From positions 23,069,197 through 23,133,196 of the forward strand of contig NC_059356.1 in the NCBI RefSeq assembly GCF_019703515.2: DNA of 64,000 bases. Direction: 5' to 3'. The stretch is from Myxocyprinus asiaticus. Lineage: Eukaryota; Chordata; Actinopteri; Cypriniformes; Catostomidae. Below the pieces are notes generated by a model. The model made no database searches and had not been told where the DNA came from. It was given only the letters and a program-made list of their open reading frames with translations. Below are positions 9,727-22,280 of this stretch, piece after piece (positions within the stretch are counted from its first letter, which is position 1; each line of letters starts with the position of its first letter). A program made the position numbers and the translations under genes.

Positions 9727-10310
9727 GTAATCAGAATCAGAATCAGAATCAGAATGAGCTTTATTGCCAAGTATGCTTACACATACAAGGAATTTGTCTT
9801 GGTGACAGGAGCTTCCAGTGTACAACAATACAAAAACAGCAGCAAGACAAGACATAAAAAAATAAAAACTAATTATACATATACGTACAGACACACACAT
9901 ACATACATACACACATACACATGGGTAGTGCGTAATCAGAAGCCTCTGAGGTAGAACCACCAGATACACCAACAGCTTCTTTACTGAAGTCATTAGGATG
10001 TTTAGCAAGAGACCGCCTGAGTGCCTGATAGGTGCTGAATTGACTGTAAATTTCCTTTACCATCCACAGGGCAATAATGTACCCTCCAACAGTGCAATAA
10101 CACACAATACAGTGCATTACATTTTACATGTTGTCAGTTTGTATTTTTGTACATTCTGCACATACACTTTGAAACAGTTTTGGGACTGTTGGAGTTATTG
10201 TAGGGCAGAGGGTTTCTGCACTAAGTGCCAATACACTGAGAGTAAATAGCCACCAAAATCATCTTCTTTGCACTAAGTGCTAATAGTGAAAGATACTATT
10301 TGCACCCCTA
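9727..10310 (-). mobile_element. LINE 3' end with a (GATTCT)n-type tail
   Basis: Read on the minus strand, the segment ends with a conserved 3' UTR block (GACAAATTCCTTGTATGTG, then ACTTGGCAATAAAGCTC with an AATAAA signal) and finishes in a short hexamer repeat (reverse complement of AGAATC x4, 9731-9754). Microsatellite-like tails and such a 3' end are typical of CR1/L2-type fish LINEs. No RT coding sequence is attached, as expected for 5' truncation. The upstream limit is uncertain. Confidence 0.6.
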
Positions 10311-10433
10311 ATTAAATACTATGTGCAGTAGAGCGCTATCACTGCAGAGTGTTTACTGTGTTTATTTAGAGTCCCACAGACACCCTTCACCAACCCCTAC
10401 CCCTACACCTAACCCTAACTGTCCCTTAACCAC

Positions 10434-10671
10434 AAAAATTAACCATGGTTTTATTACAGTAAGCATAGAATCCCGATTGGTATTTTGTAATAAAATCATA
10501 GTAACACTAACCACACAATTATACATGGTTACTATATTAACACCATATTCCTGTAGTAACACCACGGTTCATTTCATTAAAACTATGGCTTCTGTCAAAA
10601 ATAAATAAAAAAAAAATAAATAAAAAAATGATTACTACAATATTACTATAATAAAACCATGGTTAATTTTA
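10434..10671. mobile_element. Short palindromic MITE (ACCATGGT family)
   Basis: Inverted terminal repeats of about 28 bp, AAAATTAACCATGGTTTTAT... at 10435 and its complement ending at 10670, differ at about one site and enclose about 180 bp with further ACCATGG-like blocks. There is no coding capacity. The superfamily cannot be assigned. Confidence 0.65.
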
Positions 10672-12600
10672 CCAAGATCAAACCTTTCTCTAAACTCCTC
10701 GACCTTCACCATGACCAAATTACTGCGAGGAAATCAACCTTATTCATTTGTATGTATTATTATAAGTAGTATTAAAGGAAATATTAAGAGTGGAGACAGG
10801 AATCAGGACAGGAATCAGGACAGGAAAAAGTGGGACAAAAGGTGTAATGGAACCCGGGTTGTCCAGATGAAAAACACATCCACACCATCTTTACACATCA
10901 CCACTGCAGCGGCACTTGGGGTGCAGTTTGTCTTCAATGTTTGTGTTTCAGCTAGACTATCTGAGTGCAAATAGCCACCCTTTATGGCAGGTGCCATATA
11001 CACGTAGTGTAATTAGTCATTCCGTTACTGTACCCTTTGCTTTAAGTACAACAGCAAAATTGCATGTACATTATGGCTTTTATACAACAGTTCTTTAAAC
11101 AAAAGGTAAATAATGAGTAACTGACATTTAAACACAATGTGGCCAGTTATTTTATCTTTTTTTCTTCACCACCGAAAACAGTTTCAAATGAAGCCAGATC
11201 AAGCACTCATGGAACACTGCATGTCCAATCAGATTAGAGGACCGGAACTGACTGTTGTGTAATGAGTTTTATTGTTGCTTATTTCACGCTATGTCTTCAC
11301 CAAAGTCACTGGAGAAAGTGTGTTTCTATCTTACTCTGCAGGAGGGCAATGACAATAAATAGTGATGTCCGATTCTTGAACTAATCATTCTTTTGAGCCG
11401 ATTCTCAGCAAGAAACCAGTTGAACCGCTTCATAAAATCATCCTGAATCGAAATTCAGTTCCAGATTGATGACGCAAGACGCACAGCTGAATTATTTGTA
11501 CTGGCTACACAGCATGTCGAAATGTCTGGCTCAAAAAGAACCGAATGAGCCGGTCTCACTAACTGTTGAAGTCTGCCAAGAATTACAGAGGACTTGCTAT
11601 GTGTTGAGACGTTAATGACAGTGGCCGAATAAAACAATGATAAACCAACAGATGTTTGTTTCTGTTATTTTTGAAATATTTTAAAAATATTTGCTCGAGA
11701 ATTAAGTAGATATTTTAACTCGCTAATGTTACTAATAGAAATGATTAATAATATATTAGTTTTCTAGTTGTGTTTGTATGTGATGGACATTTTATAGAAA
11801 TCTGAATTTCATTGACTTATGTATCAGCAACAACATACTAAAATGATGCTAAATGCAGATGACTAGAAGCCTGAGTCCTGAGACCAAGTTCAAAATAAGA
11901 GTTGGACTCATGCAGGCTAGGTGGCTCTTACGAGTTGTCTGAGCAGCGTTCAGAAACCTTTTCAGCGGCTTCTGTGATGTTTTTGATGGCTCTTCTCTTG
12001 TGGGTACCTGTTATGCTCAGTTGACAGAGGGCCTTACAGAGAGACTGCCCAGCAAACCCTCTGCAGCCAACCTCTTTGGGTCAACACTGCACCCGACACC
12101 CTTTGATGCGGCACTCCAAGCTTTGATACTTGGCTCTCTTCCTATCTTGCGCCTCCTCCATACAGTCTTCCCAGGGAACAGCATTATCTATAAAAAATCC
12201 TCATTCAGTAATAATAAACGACTGTGATAGGCCCATTCTGGCCAGCGCTGAGAAAAGTAACATGTACCACGTGATACAGCCATTTACACTAGAGGAGATT
12301 GCACAACAGTTAGGCGATACAAACTTGTACAACAGAGGGGGCACTTCAGCTTTTTGTCTGAGTATGACAAACTTACAGTCATGCAATTGCAAGGTATCTC
12401 ATACTAAATTATTTTCAACATTGATAAAAAATAAATGAAGAATGACAGATGCATGATTGGAGGGGACAATTCACCCACCTCACAGCATTCCCGGCGCACC
12501 CCCCTCCTCCCCAATTCTATGCCAGTGGTTACAACATTCTGACAGGTTTAAGACAAGCAGGTGTGATTTCCTCCATTTCCTTCATTCCTGAAGACTGGCT
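10672..12600. other. Unassigned DNA with small repeats
   Basis: It holds a short tandem array of an AGGAATCAGGAC-type unit (about 10795-10827). About 11360-11640 begins GATGTCCGATTCTTGAAC and resembles a dispersed fish repeat that I cannot classify. I see no gene with supporting motifs. Confidence 0.4.
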
Positions 12601-12702
12601 GAGTTCGGAATGGCATACTACCCATACCACTCTTACTGCTTCAGCCATAAGTGTCTATGGCAGAAATAGTATGAGTAGTATGGTAGTATGCAATTCCGAA
12701 TT
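12601..12702. repeat. About 100-bp palindromic MITE-like element
   Basis: The arms 12601-12645 and 12662-12702 are inverted copies (GTTCGGAATGGCATACTACC against GGTAGTATGCAATTCCGAAT) with a 16-bp loop, so the strand can fold into a near-complete hairpin. Confidence 0.7.
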
Positions 12703-13679
12703 CAGCCTCTGTCAGTCACTATTTTTTTCAATTATCATCTATCAAAGGGATCATCACAGTACCCCCTTCCCCCCAGATTCATGCAATCTCCCACAAATTC
12801 ACTTGTGATGGCAGGCCCATTGCCATGGGAACTGCTGAGGAGAAAAACACCACAAAGCAAAGCTGAGTTTTTAAAGAAACTGGTGTTGTTAAATCAAAAC
12901 AAGTGGTCTCCACAATGCAGGGCAGCACGTTTTTAGTTACTGTTTCACAATCCTCATGGCATTCTATCAAAGCTCTGCTCCTTTTTGCTCCTGCAGAGCA
13001 ATTTCACATGTACTTCATGGGTCAGTAAATCAGGCTGTTAGTGTCCTGCCCTATGGCTTATGGGCTTATACTCCACCAGGCAGCACAGGAATTACAATCA
13101 CACCATGTCAAAGAGGAAAAAGATTCAGGAAACTACAGACTTAATCTGCAGACACAAAATAACATAAAACTCTCTCTCTAATTCCTCTCTCACTCTTTCT
13201 CTCCAACTGTTGTGTTTCAAAAAGAACAAGCATTTTCTTACAAAGCTACCTTGTTGGCTTTTAAATGAAGGTCAGTTATACCAAGCTTACATGTACCAGG
13301 TGAGACCAGTTCTGTATGTAAATCCTTTATATAAATATTCAGGGTATCTTATTCGTATTCATAGCTATTGTGGTGGAGCAACCTCTCGTCATCGTCGCCC
13401 CACCTCTGAGGGCCATCCTTCAGCCAGGCTTATAACAGGAGTGGGCTAGAGAGCAAGATGAAGTGCATAGTTAATAAGCCTCGTTCCGACAGTGGTTGAT
13501 GGAGCACACCTGATGTTAATGAACCTGACGCTTCTTCACCACTTTCTTTAAAATGTAGACCATGCCTCTTATGTTGGCTTCTTTTCTCCATGTGTGCACA
13601 CACTGGCATCCTCGCTGTCCAGGCAGAACAGGCAGGGTGCTGGCCGAGTAATTTTTGGACATTTTAGGTTTATTATTAT
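12703..13679. other. Unassigned DNA
   Basis: No gene, RNA or repeat signature was recognised beyond short low-complexity tracts. Confidence 0.4.
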
Positions 13680-14266
13680 TTCTGTCACACTTTCTTTGAA
13701 GCCCATATTTATAATGCATTGTAAAGGCATTATACATGCATTATACTGCATTCATAATGTCTCATAATACACCTTATAATAAGTTATAACTTCTCATAAA
13801 TACAGTAATTATAACTACAGTTATAATACATTATAAGACTTCCCCTAATCATAGAAATACTTAAGAGTATAATGAATTGTATCACAAGCAACATCCAATT
13901 TTAACGCAGCAGAAGCTAATAAAGTTAATTGTATAAGTGCTGTCATGCAAAAGCAGCACAGTGTAAACTGTCAAAAGGCTTTATGACACGATCATATTAT
14001 AAGTGGCCTTTGCCTGCTTTAAGTAAAGTTACAAAAGGAATATCTTCTTATAAACAGACATAACATAAACTTGTAACATACCGTACAATGTATTACAAGT
14101 CAAACTTATAAAATGGAAGTTATTTATAAAATAAGTCTCCAAATAAGATTCACAAACATTACAAGTTATTGAACAGAAATCAGTGTTGAGTCCATTCTAG
14201 AATAATTATTTATTTTTTTCTTGGGTGTGTTTACAACAAAGAAGATTGGCTACATGTGTGATCAAC

Positions 14267-14306
<40 letters not shown>

Positions 14307-14750
14307 TGATATATTTTAACCTGGTAGTTTTACTAGTGTTTTTCTTAATAACTCAAAATTACACTGAATGGGTGTCATTGCTTGCATGTGTAATGGATAC
14401 AATTTCCAGTACGAGTTGAATGAATGTCTTATAACCACTTCTAAATATCTCATACATGTTTATAAGAAGTCTTTGCTTTTGTCACTTTACTTAAAGCATA
14501 CCTATTATATATATTAAATATATATATAATACATTATAACTTCTGCTGATAAAATTGGATGTTGCTGGTGTTATAAGGCATTATACTCTAAGGTACAAAT
14601 CTGAATAGTATTATAATGTATTATAATTGTGGTTACAATTATTTATGAGATGTTACAACATATTATAAGGTGTATTATGAGACAATACTAATGCATAATA
14701 ATGCCTTTACATTGCATTATAAATATGGGTTTTATAGAAAGTGTTACAAT
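13680..14750. mobile_element. 1.07-kb fold-back element with long inverted arms
   Basis: The left arm (13683 to about 14052) and right arm (about 14455 to 14748) are inverted copies. GTCACACTTTCT with CCCATATTTATAATGCA on the left pairs with TGCATTATAAATATGGG and AGAAAGTGTTACA on the right. Inner blocks AACATCCAATTTTA and CTTTAAGTAAAG also pair. The unpaired centre of about 400 bp contains a GA microsatellite. No transposase is encoded, so this is a non-autonomous fold-back or MITE-type element. Confidence 0.8.
14269..14301. repeat. (GA)n microsatellite
   Basis: An uninterrupted GA dinucleotide run of about 33 bp lies in the centre of the fold-back element. Confidence 0.9.
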
Positions 14751-15974
14751 TATTTCTAATAATTTCCTCTCCAAGGCTTAATGTCACACCCACTGTGTCA
14801 CTCTTGCTCACCCTGCCACACTATTTGTGCATAAAGTGTATAAATGCATTTTTGATAGACACTGAAATGTACAATATCAGCATATTGATAGCAGCTAAAA
14901 CATAAACCATTTTATGCATGTACATCTTCAGAGATAAATGATTATTATAATTAATTTTCAAAACAACTGAATGAACCTTCAAGTATTTGTAAACATTTGT
15001 ATGTCTCTAAAGACATTTACTGTATGTGTAAAAGTGTTTATATTTTAGATGCTGCCCACACATTTTAACTGTTTCAATTGCTGAAATCACTGATAGAGTT
15101 TTAATGTCTATTCAAACATATGGAAATGTATGTGTACTAAAACCACACTTTATGTACGAATACCTACAAATACTAATGAGATGAAATATTGTGGACAAAA
15201 TAATTCCATCTCAGGTCCTTGATTACAGTTAAATTACTATAAGACTGAAACTGACAAATGTCCACTATCCTAAACTTAAAATATAGCACCTGGCTCCACC
15301 AGCTGAGCAGAATAACTGTGCACTTCAAGCCTTTGGTTCTGTTCAAGGCCAAGAGACAGAGCAGGAAAGTTATAATATGGTGCACTACAGCAAATACACA
15401 ACGAACACGCATATGTCCACAAAGATGCACACATGATCCACCACACAATATCACACACACACATAATAAATTAAGGAGATGAAGGATGAAGGTTATTAGC
15501 CAGTGACCTTTAAAATTTGTTGATGTCTTAAGGCACTGAGCAGTAAAACACTTTTGCACTAACTGAAATAATAACCAATCACACAAATACTTAATGTTCA
15601 GTTTAGTGACACTCTATCCTGCAGATTGCTTGTGATTGAGATGCTTTAGTCTCCATGGTAATGAGTTAAAATTGCAATTAAAATGCACAGGAGAATTATC
15701 TGGCATAATGCAGGAAAAACTCAAGTCAATTTTAGCAGCAAGAGAGATATGGACGAAGGAAAACCATATTCTAAGATTTCAGTATTATTGAAATTATAAA
15801 TCAAAGCTTAAGTATATCTGTTGAAGAAAAATAGATAAGACAAAAATGTTGCCTTAAAACCGAATATGCTTATCTCCCTGTTGCTTTTAAACACAAACTT
15901 TAATATTTAATTGATTTAGTCTGCTTCAGCATTCCGAGAGGTTTGATGTTATGGGGTGAACATCCTTGCTGCGG
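14751..15974. other. Unassigned DNA
   Basis: AT-rich sequence. The 137-codon minus-strand open stretch at 15586-15173 has no recognisable domain and is not supported as a gene. Confidence 0.4.
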
Positions 15975-16166
15975 CACTCCACAACCAAGCATATCCACAT
16001 TTTTCATCTATTTTGCAACATATCCTCCACAATAAAACAAAGACATACTGTAATTATCAATCTGAATGGTCACTCCACAACCAAGCATATCTAAATGTTT
16101 CATCTTTTTGCAAAATATCCTTCACAATAAAACAAAGATATACTGTAATTATAAATTTGAATGGTC
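15975..16166. repeat. Tandem duplication of a 96-bp unit
   Basis: Two adjacent copies begin CACTCCACAACCAAGCATAT at 15975 and 16071 and stay aligned to GAATGGTCA, with scattered substitutions. Confidence 0.8.
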
Positions 16167-16169
16167 ATT

Positions 16170-16345
16170 TGATAGTTCACCCAAAAATAAAAATTATGTT
16201 ATTTTTTACACACCCTCAAGTTGTTACAAACCTAAATGTCTCTCTCTCTTCTGTGGAACAAAATGGGTCAATTTTTGAATTGTATATCCTGGCCGCTCTT
16301 TTCCACACAAAAGTGAATATGGAATGGGACTGTCAAGCTTAAAAA
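16170..16345. mobile_element. Partial MITE end (AGTTCACC family)
   Basis: The left end ATAGTTCACCCAAAAATAAA, with a CACCCTCAA block and a CTTCTGTGGAACA block, resembles the ends of the elements at 41247-41862 and 53655-54372. The second inverted end is not clear, and a poly-A run follows at 16341-16366. Confidence 0.55.
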
Positions 16346-16366
16346 AAAAAAAAAAAAAAAAAAAAA

Positions 16367-18597
16367 GGGACACAAACGTGTCATAAAAGTTGTCAATTTG
16401 TACTTTCCAAGTCTTGTGAAGCCATTCTCCTTTCACTTTTATTGTATGGAAATGAACGGCCAAGATCTAATTAAAAATTCTGGTGTTCAAAGAAAGTCAT
16501 ATTTGGAACAAAAAGAGTGTACATAAATTATTACAAATCCATATAATCATCTTGTTAAACATCTGAAAATCAACCTGAAGTGAAAGATCATGAGTTGATA
16601 ATATAAGGGAAAGAAGGAACCAGCAACAAAACGATTCCATGTTATGCACATCTGTTGGCTGATCCAGTCTAAGGTGAATTAATAACTTTAGCATTCAAGC
16701 TCCTGGCACAGGGATTCCAGAATTGTTGTTAAACTAATTTATGCTATATGAATGCAATGCATCACACAGGATCTGAAAAATGAACACAAACTTGCCTAAA
16801 AACTGTCCAGTCATGCGTTCATTCCATTGCAATACATTTATATCTATTTGATTTCATATGCAATAACAATATACAATATTAATCACAACCACATCCATAT
16901 TCTCACATAATATTGCTTCTATATATTGGGCCTGAGGGACTACGTATGAATAAAGTTTGACAAAAATGTCATTACGTCCATTGTGGAGGCATGGTGGTGC
17001 GTCTCTGGGGAGGAATGTACTATTATGCTGTGCAATAATGCAGAGGAGAGAAAACACCATTCAGCATTCCTGAGATGTGCTGTGTCTTTCATCTTTAATA
17101 AATACAGTCAGGCTGTGCATCACTGAACACAGTCCAGGCCTTAAACCTCTCCACCCCTTATTCTGGAGGACCTCTCTGTTCTTTCCCATTGCTGAAATAC
17201 TGGCTACTTCTTTTGAATTGTTGCCACTTTCCACCATTGCATTGGATGAATTTTATTTCAGCTGCACTACTACCAATCGCTGTTAATCTAGAGATAGAGG
17301 TTTTGAATGAAAATGTCCATAGTAGTGAAGAAAGTTGATCTTTAACTGGAACTGGTACTGTATAATTTCTATCCTGAACTTTTATATGGAAAAGACATGG
17401 AGAAATTTTAAATGGGAAAAATGGGGAAACAAAAAAGTTTATATGAAACACTTTTGGGAAGTTAAGATGCCCTGTGGTGTGATGTGTCATCTAAAACTAT
17501 TAAACAGAATTTTGCTAATTCATTTATAATTCTTATGCTTGCAGATTTATGACCTTTTTTTACACTGAATATTTGTACTTTTAAAAATGCATTTGTTTAA
17601 AAATGCATTATACCACAGGACGACAAATAAAATGAAGTGAGAATTAATGTGATCAAAAATGGTGGAAAATTTCAAAGAAAAGGTGACTACTTACTGCACT
17701 TAAAATACACACTTTCCCCTGTACATTCAGTAGATCAATTCAGATCAATTTGAACCAAAAATTTTGATTTTGATTAAAACAAGAGGTCATGGGCACCCTT
17801 ATGCTTGTTTATGATTATACTTATGCATACAATGCTTTCACTACCTGACTAAGAGCTACAGCACAACGAGCAGTAGGCAAATTACAATGTTATAATTTAC
17901 TGTTATGCCATGCGGATATAGCTCACTGCGTTCATATGTCATATGTCTGCTTGGAGCCTCATTACTTTTTTTTATGTTTTTACATGAAAGGATTATTGAA
18001 AGCACACTAAACTAAAAAAAATAAATAAAAATAAAACAACTGACTGACTGAAAAAAAAAAACAAACAACAACAACAAAAAAAAAAAAAAAAAAAAAACAG
18101 TTCAACTGCTATTTCTTTTTGATCACATTTTTTTCACTGTTCTGACATTTTAACTAGAATGAAGTGTCTGTGATGTTCTTTTTCGTCATGGCGACTTTTA
18201 AATTAACTACACACAAAAAGTCAAAACATTAACAGGACAGGGGAAAGGCATTGATATCACGTTCAAATGATGATTACTGGGAAGATGTTCAAATGTCCCT
18301 GGGCAACATTTTGTTAATCTTTTATACATCAGCAGAGCAATATATTGCTTTGGAGTAAGTAAACAAACAAACAAACAAACAAAAGAACAGCTGTTATTTG
18401 TTATCTGGGGGTCAACATAGAACATTGTACACTTCAGCTTTAACTGCCAAAAAAAAAAAAAAAAGAAGAAGAAGAAGAATGCATTCATTTAATGACAGTC
18501 AGTGAAAGAATAAGCTGTTCTATCAATCTATATTACCCATTAATGTGAGAGATTCTATAAACTACACCAATATCCCCTATATATATATATATATAAA
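16367..18597. other. Unassigned DNA with homopolymer tracts
   Basis: No supported gene. It contains A-rich tracts (about 18050-18098, 18450-18478), a CAAA repeat (18360-18384) and a TA microsatellite (18579-18595). Confidence 0.4.
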
Positions 18598-19430
18598 GGG
18601 TTGGGAGGGTTACTTCTGATATGTATTCCACTACAGATTACAGAATACATGCTGTAAAATGTAATTTGTAATGTATTCCGTTAGATTACTCAAGGTCAGT
18701 AACTAAATACTTTGGAATTCTTCTTCAGCACAGGTAGATTTTTTCACTTGTTTTGATTATAAAAACTCTGCCAGTACAGTAAGACAAAATACACGTTAAA
18801 AATACATTCTCTGAAAAACCTAAATATCTTGTGCAGTATTGTATCTAAAACAAGATAAATCAAACTGATCTTGTTTTAAGGATTTTTAGATATTTTTACA
18901 GGAAAACAATAAAGAAATTATCAAAAATTTGATTTTTGCCCTAATATCAAAGCTCTTACTAGAAAAAAAGAAATTATGATCCAACATGAATTTTCTTGAT
19001 AAAAAAATATGATCGTGCCTGGTAACGTGCATGTAAAATGGCTAGAAATAGCATTTTAGCTTAGCGTAAAGCTGACAATTTACACAAGGTTTATTTCTAT
19101 TTCTTCTGCTCCAAACTTACTTCAAACTTAATTCTCTGTCTGCTCGTGTGAATGTAACACATCATAAGAAAGTGTTTCACCGCTGTTCAAATTCACTTTG
19201 GATCGCATCATTTATAAGTATAAATGTTTTCCATCGGAAAGGACTAAATATTAAATGAAACAAATGACAATAAAATGCAAAGTAATCTCTTCAGTAATCA
19301 AAATACTTTTTGAATGTAACTGTATTCTGAATACCAATGATTTAAATTGTAACTGTAGTGGAATACAGTTACTTATATTTTGTATTTTAAATACGTAATC
19401 CCGTTACATATATTTTGCTACTCCTCAACC
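18598..19430. mobile_element. 833-bp non-autonomous TIR element in a TA repeat
   Basis: The ends are inverted: GGGTTGGGAGGGTTAC at 18598 and GCTACTCCTCAACC ending at 19430. Subterminal blocks also pair (GTATTCCACTACAG near 18630, CTGTAGTGGAATACAG near 19355). TA microsatellite flanks both sides. No transposase frame is present. Confidence 0.75.

Positions 19431-19432
<2 letters not shown>

Positions 19433-19500
<68 letters not shown>
19433..19500. repeat. (TA)n microsatellite
   Basis: A perfect TA run of about 68 bp directly follows the TIR element. Confidence 0.95.
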
Positions 19501-19503
<3 letters not shown>

Positions 19504-20024
19504 TTAAAATGCATCAGCCCAGGGAAAGGATTGTGAGAGCGATAGAGTAACCTTTCTGTGAATGATTAGCACATGACAGCATGCAATGACACATGATGAC
19601 ATTCAACAAGACACAAAAAGAGAGTGAAAGAGAAAACATGCCATCTTGATGATCTTACAGCAGGCAGTATCTAATTGGTAAGCATATGTGATAATGATAC
19701 AGGGAAGAGATGCTGAGATTCCTGATCCAAAAACCTGACAGGAACCGTGTGCTTCCATTCCACAGCCAGCAATCAAAAACAAACAAATAACCACTCTCAG
19801 CAACTCTACTGTAGCAGTGGGATAGAGGTAAATAAATACATTTAAATGTGCAGAGGGGACGGTTGGTCACATGATCCAGAGCATGATGGCTGCCTGAGTT
19901 ATTTGCTACATTCCAACTTTAAATATTCTACAGCTTTTTCCTTCAAATTTTCATTTAAAACGGTTCTATAGTATCATAGTCATGTCAGACATGTCGACAG
20001 ACAGATTTTCCTTTTTTTGGTTCG
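19501..20024. other. Unassigned DNA 5' of the L1-like element
   Basis: No recognisable gene. The 5' end of the L1-like element may lie in this stretch, because its ORF1 starts shortly after 20040. Confidence 0.35.
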
Positions 20025-20049
20025 ACATGTTCACAGAAAGCCAAGGAAA

Positions 20050-20850
20050 AGAAAAAGGCTAATTATCCCACACCCACGCCCTCGGCTGACAAAGTCGCTA
20101 GCGTGGAGGAATATCAATCGAATAAGTTGCTGATTTTTTCATAGATAAAAGCTAACGGATCGCGTCTTGACAGAATTACTAATCGGCTAGAGGGTATAGC
20201 CAATTCTGTTTGCTGCCCTCACTGAGATAGTCGTGGGCACGAAACTCGTCTGACGGAAGCCGAACAGAGGATCTCCACCACCAAAGATTCAGCAGCAGTT
20301 ACTGAAAGTCAACTGGCCAATCTGAAGGTAGTGGTGGAACACCTACAAGCTAAGGCAGATGATCTTGAAAATCAGGGCTGCCGCAAGGATATGAAAATAG
20401 TGGGTCTGCCGAAGAAAGCTGAGGGCATCGCCCTGCTTGCAAGGTTCCTCCAAAATGCGATTCCAAAGTTGCTGGACTTGCTTGCCGAGTTTCCTAACAC
20501 AGACATTGAAAGGGCTCATAGGACTCCCACTTTTGCTCCTAACAACCTGAATTCATCGCCGAGAAGTATATTAGTTTGGTTTCTGCACTACACTGACAAG
20601 GAAACAATCCTGAAAGTGGCTCTGAAAAAGACTGTAAATCACAATGGCTTGGAGCTTTGATTTTATTCTGACCTGTCAGCTGGTCTCCTGCAAAGACATT
20701 GTGAATTCAGCATCATGGGAAAAGCCCTGGCTGCTCGTGGTTTGTACCGCGGATTTGCTTACCCGGTGAGGCTCAGGTGTCTGCATAATGGGAAGATTCT
20801 TCTGTTCGACGATCCGAAGTCGGCTAAGGCTTTTTTTCTTTTATTATAAA
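20050..20850 (+). pseudogene. L1-like ORF1 protein, decayed
   Basis: An open segment of 110 codons (20331-20660) plus flanking in-frame pieces shows the L1 ORF1p layout. First is a heptad-rich stretch (ISTTKDSAAVTESQLANLK, then HLQAKADDLENQGCRK), then an RRM-like block (KIVGLPKKAEG). The C-terminal part includes IERAHRT, ILVWFLHYTDKETIL and GFAYPVRLRCLHNGKILLF. Internal stops lie near 20143, 20226 and 20658. ORF1p would form trimers that coat the element RNA. Confidence 0.75.
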
Positions 20851-21285
20851 TTTGTAATTAGTCTATGTGGCTGGTAAATTTTCTCTCCTTATTTTTTTAA
20901 CTATCCCAATGGGCTTACTTTTTTCAGTTATTTATCTATACTGTGCTATTGACCAGCACACGAAAACAAGACTACTGGAGCTGCTCCATGAATCTCTATA
21001 GAAGGATTTGTTTTTGCTAGCCACCACCGCACCAGGCTGACCATCATTCACCAAACAGGATTGTAAGGTTAATAGACTGGTAGTCCAGTCTATCTTCCAG
21101 GCTACCTTTCTTCCTTTCTGGATTGCTGCTGTCTTGCCACTGTTATGCTGTGGATTATCTGGTGGACATTCCTGGGGTGCATATTGCTTCTTTTTCCCTT
21201 GATACCAACCCCAAGGCTCTCTTCTCTCAATGAACAAACTTCTCAGACCCAGAGACAACACCTCCAAATCCTTTACAGTTAACAA

Positions 21286-22258
21286 GTGCAAGTATTTCCT
21301 TTCATTTTTCAAACAAAAATTGAGACAATCTACTGCAACTTGACCACCTCCGTTGCCCTTACTACCTCCCCAACTATCTCGCCCCCCTTTACTACCCAGT
21401 CCCCATCTCAGTTTTCACCTGTGTCCCCAACGGAGCTGCCCAATATTATGATAGGAATGAGAAACTCCACTTGTGTTATGAATCCCATCCCATCTAATCT
21501 TGTCAAGGACTGTCTCCCAGCTAATTCCACACTCATCACAGAAATCATTAACTCCTCCCTCAGCTCTGGATCAGTCCCCCAAACACTCAAACTGGCTGCT
21601 GTTACTCCCATCCTCAAAAAAAAAAAAAAAACCTGGACTAAATCTTGATATCATGAGTAATTTATGGCCCATCTCTAATCTCCCATTTCTGTGAAAAATA
21701 CTGGAACGTGTTGTCACCTCCCAACTCAAAGCACACATTAACTCTTGACATTAACTCATTAACTTAATTTTTTGAACCATTTCAATCCGGATTCTGCTCA
21801 TAGCCTAGTACAGAATAAGCCCTCCTCAAAGTCACCAACGACCTCCTCATCTCCTCAGATTCTGGTCACCTCATCCTCCTCGACCTCACTGCAGCTTTTG
21901 ACACCATCAACTACAGCATTCTTCTCTCTAATCTTCAATCTTCTCTCAAAATCATTGGTACTGCCCTCTCCTAGCTAAAGTCACATCTTACAAACAGACA
22001 AAAGTTTGTCCATCTCAACAATTGCACTTCCTCTACTGCACCTTTGTCACAAGGTGTGCCACAGGGTTCGGTGCTTGGCCCCCATCTATTCATTCTTTAC
22101 ATGCTACCCCTTGGTAACATCATACATCTTCATGGTCTCCACTTCCACTGTTACACAGATGATGTCCAGCTCTACGTCTATACTTAATCCATCACCACTG
22201 CAACTCATTCCATTCTGACCAACTGCATCACTGAAATTAAATCATGGATGCAAGCCAA
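21286..22258 (+). pseudogene. L2-like reverse transcriptase, first part
   Basis: The segment includes the early RT blocks (MNPIPSNLVKDCLP and SVPQTLKLAAVTPILKKK, 21480-21630), then DLTAAFDTIN (about 21880-21915), QGVPQGSVLGPHLF (about 22050-22095) and the catalytic-type YTDDVQLYV (about 22153-22180). Several stops and frameshifts break it. The A run at 21618-21632 extends the lysines of the KKKK motif. RT would copy the element RNA at the target; this copy is dead. Confidence 0.75.
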
Positions 22259-22270
22259 CTGTATTGGACT

Positions 22271-22280
22271 CAAGATGGCG
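22271..22280 (+). promoter_or_regulatory. YY1-like motif at the LINE 5' end
   Basis: CAAGATGGCG lies about 12 bp inside the inserted LINE and overlaps its first ATG. The YY1 core is AAGATGGCGG, and in mammalian L1 such a site near the 5' end directs the start of transcription. A comparable role here is inference. Confidence 0.4.

Noticed and set aside
10392..10421. Interstitial telomeric repeat (CCCTAA-like)
   Set aside because: Only about two recognisable units occur in an irregular C/A-rich tract; that is too little for a telomeric remnant.
15173..15586. 137-codon minus-strand open frame as a host gene
   Set aside because: No domain, splice context or codon pattern supports it; it overlaps other open stretches on both strands.
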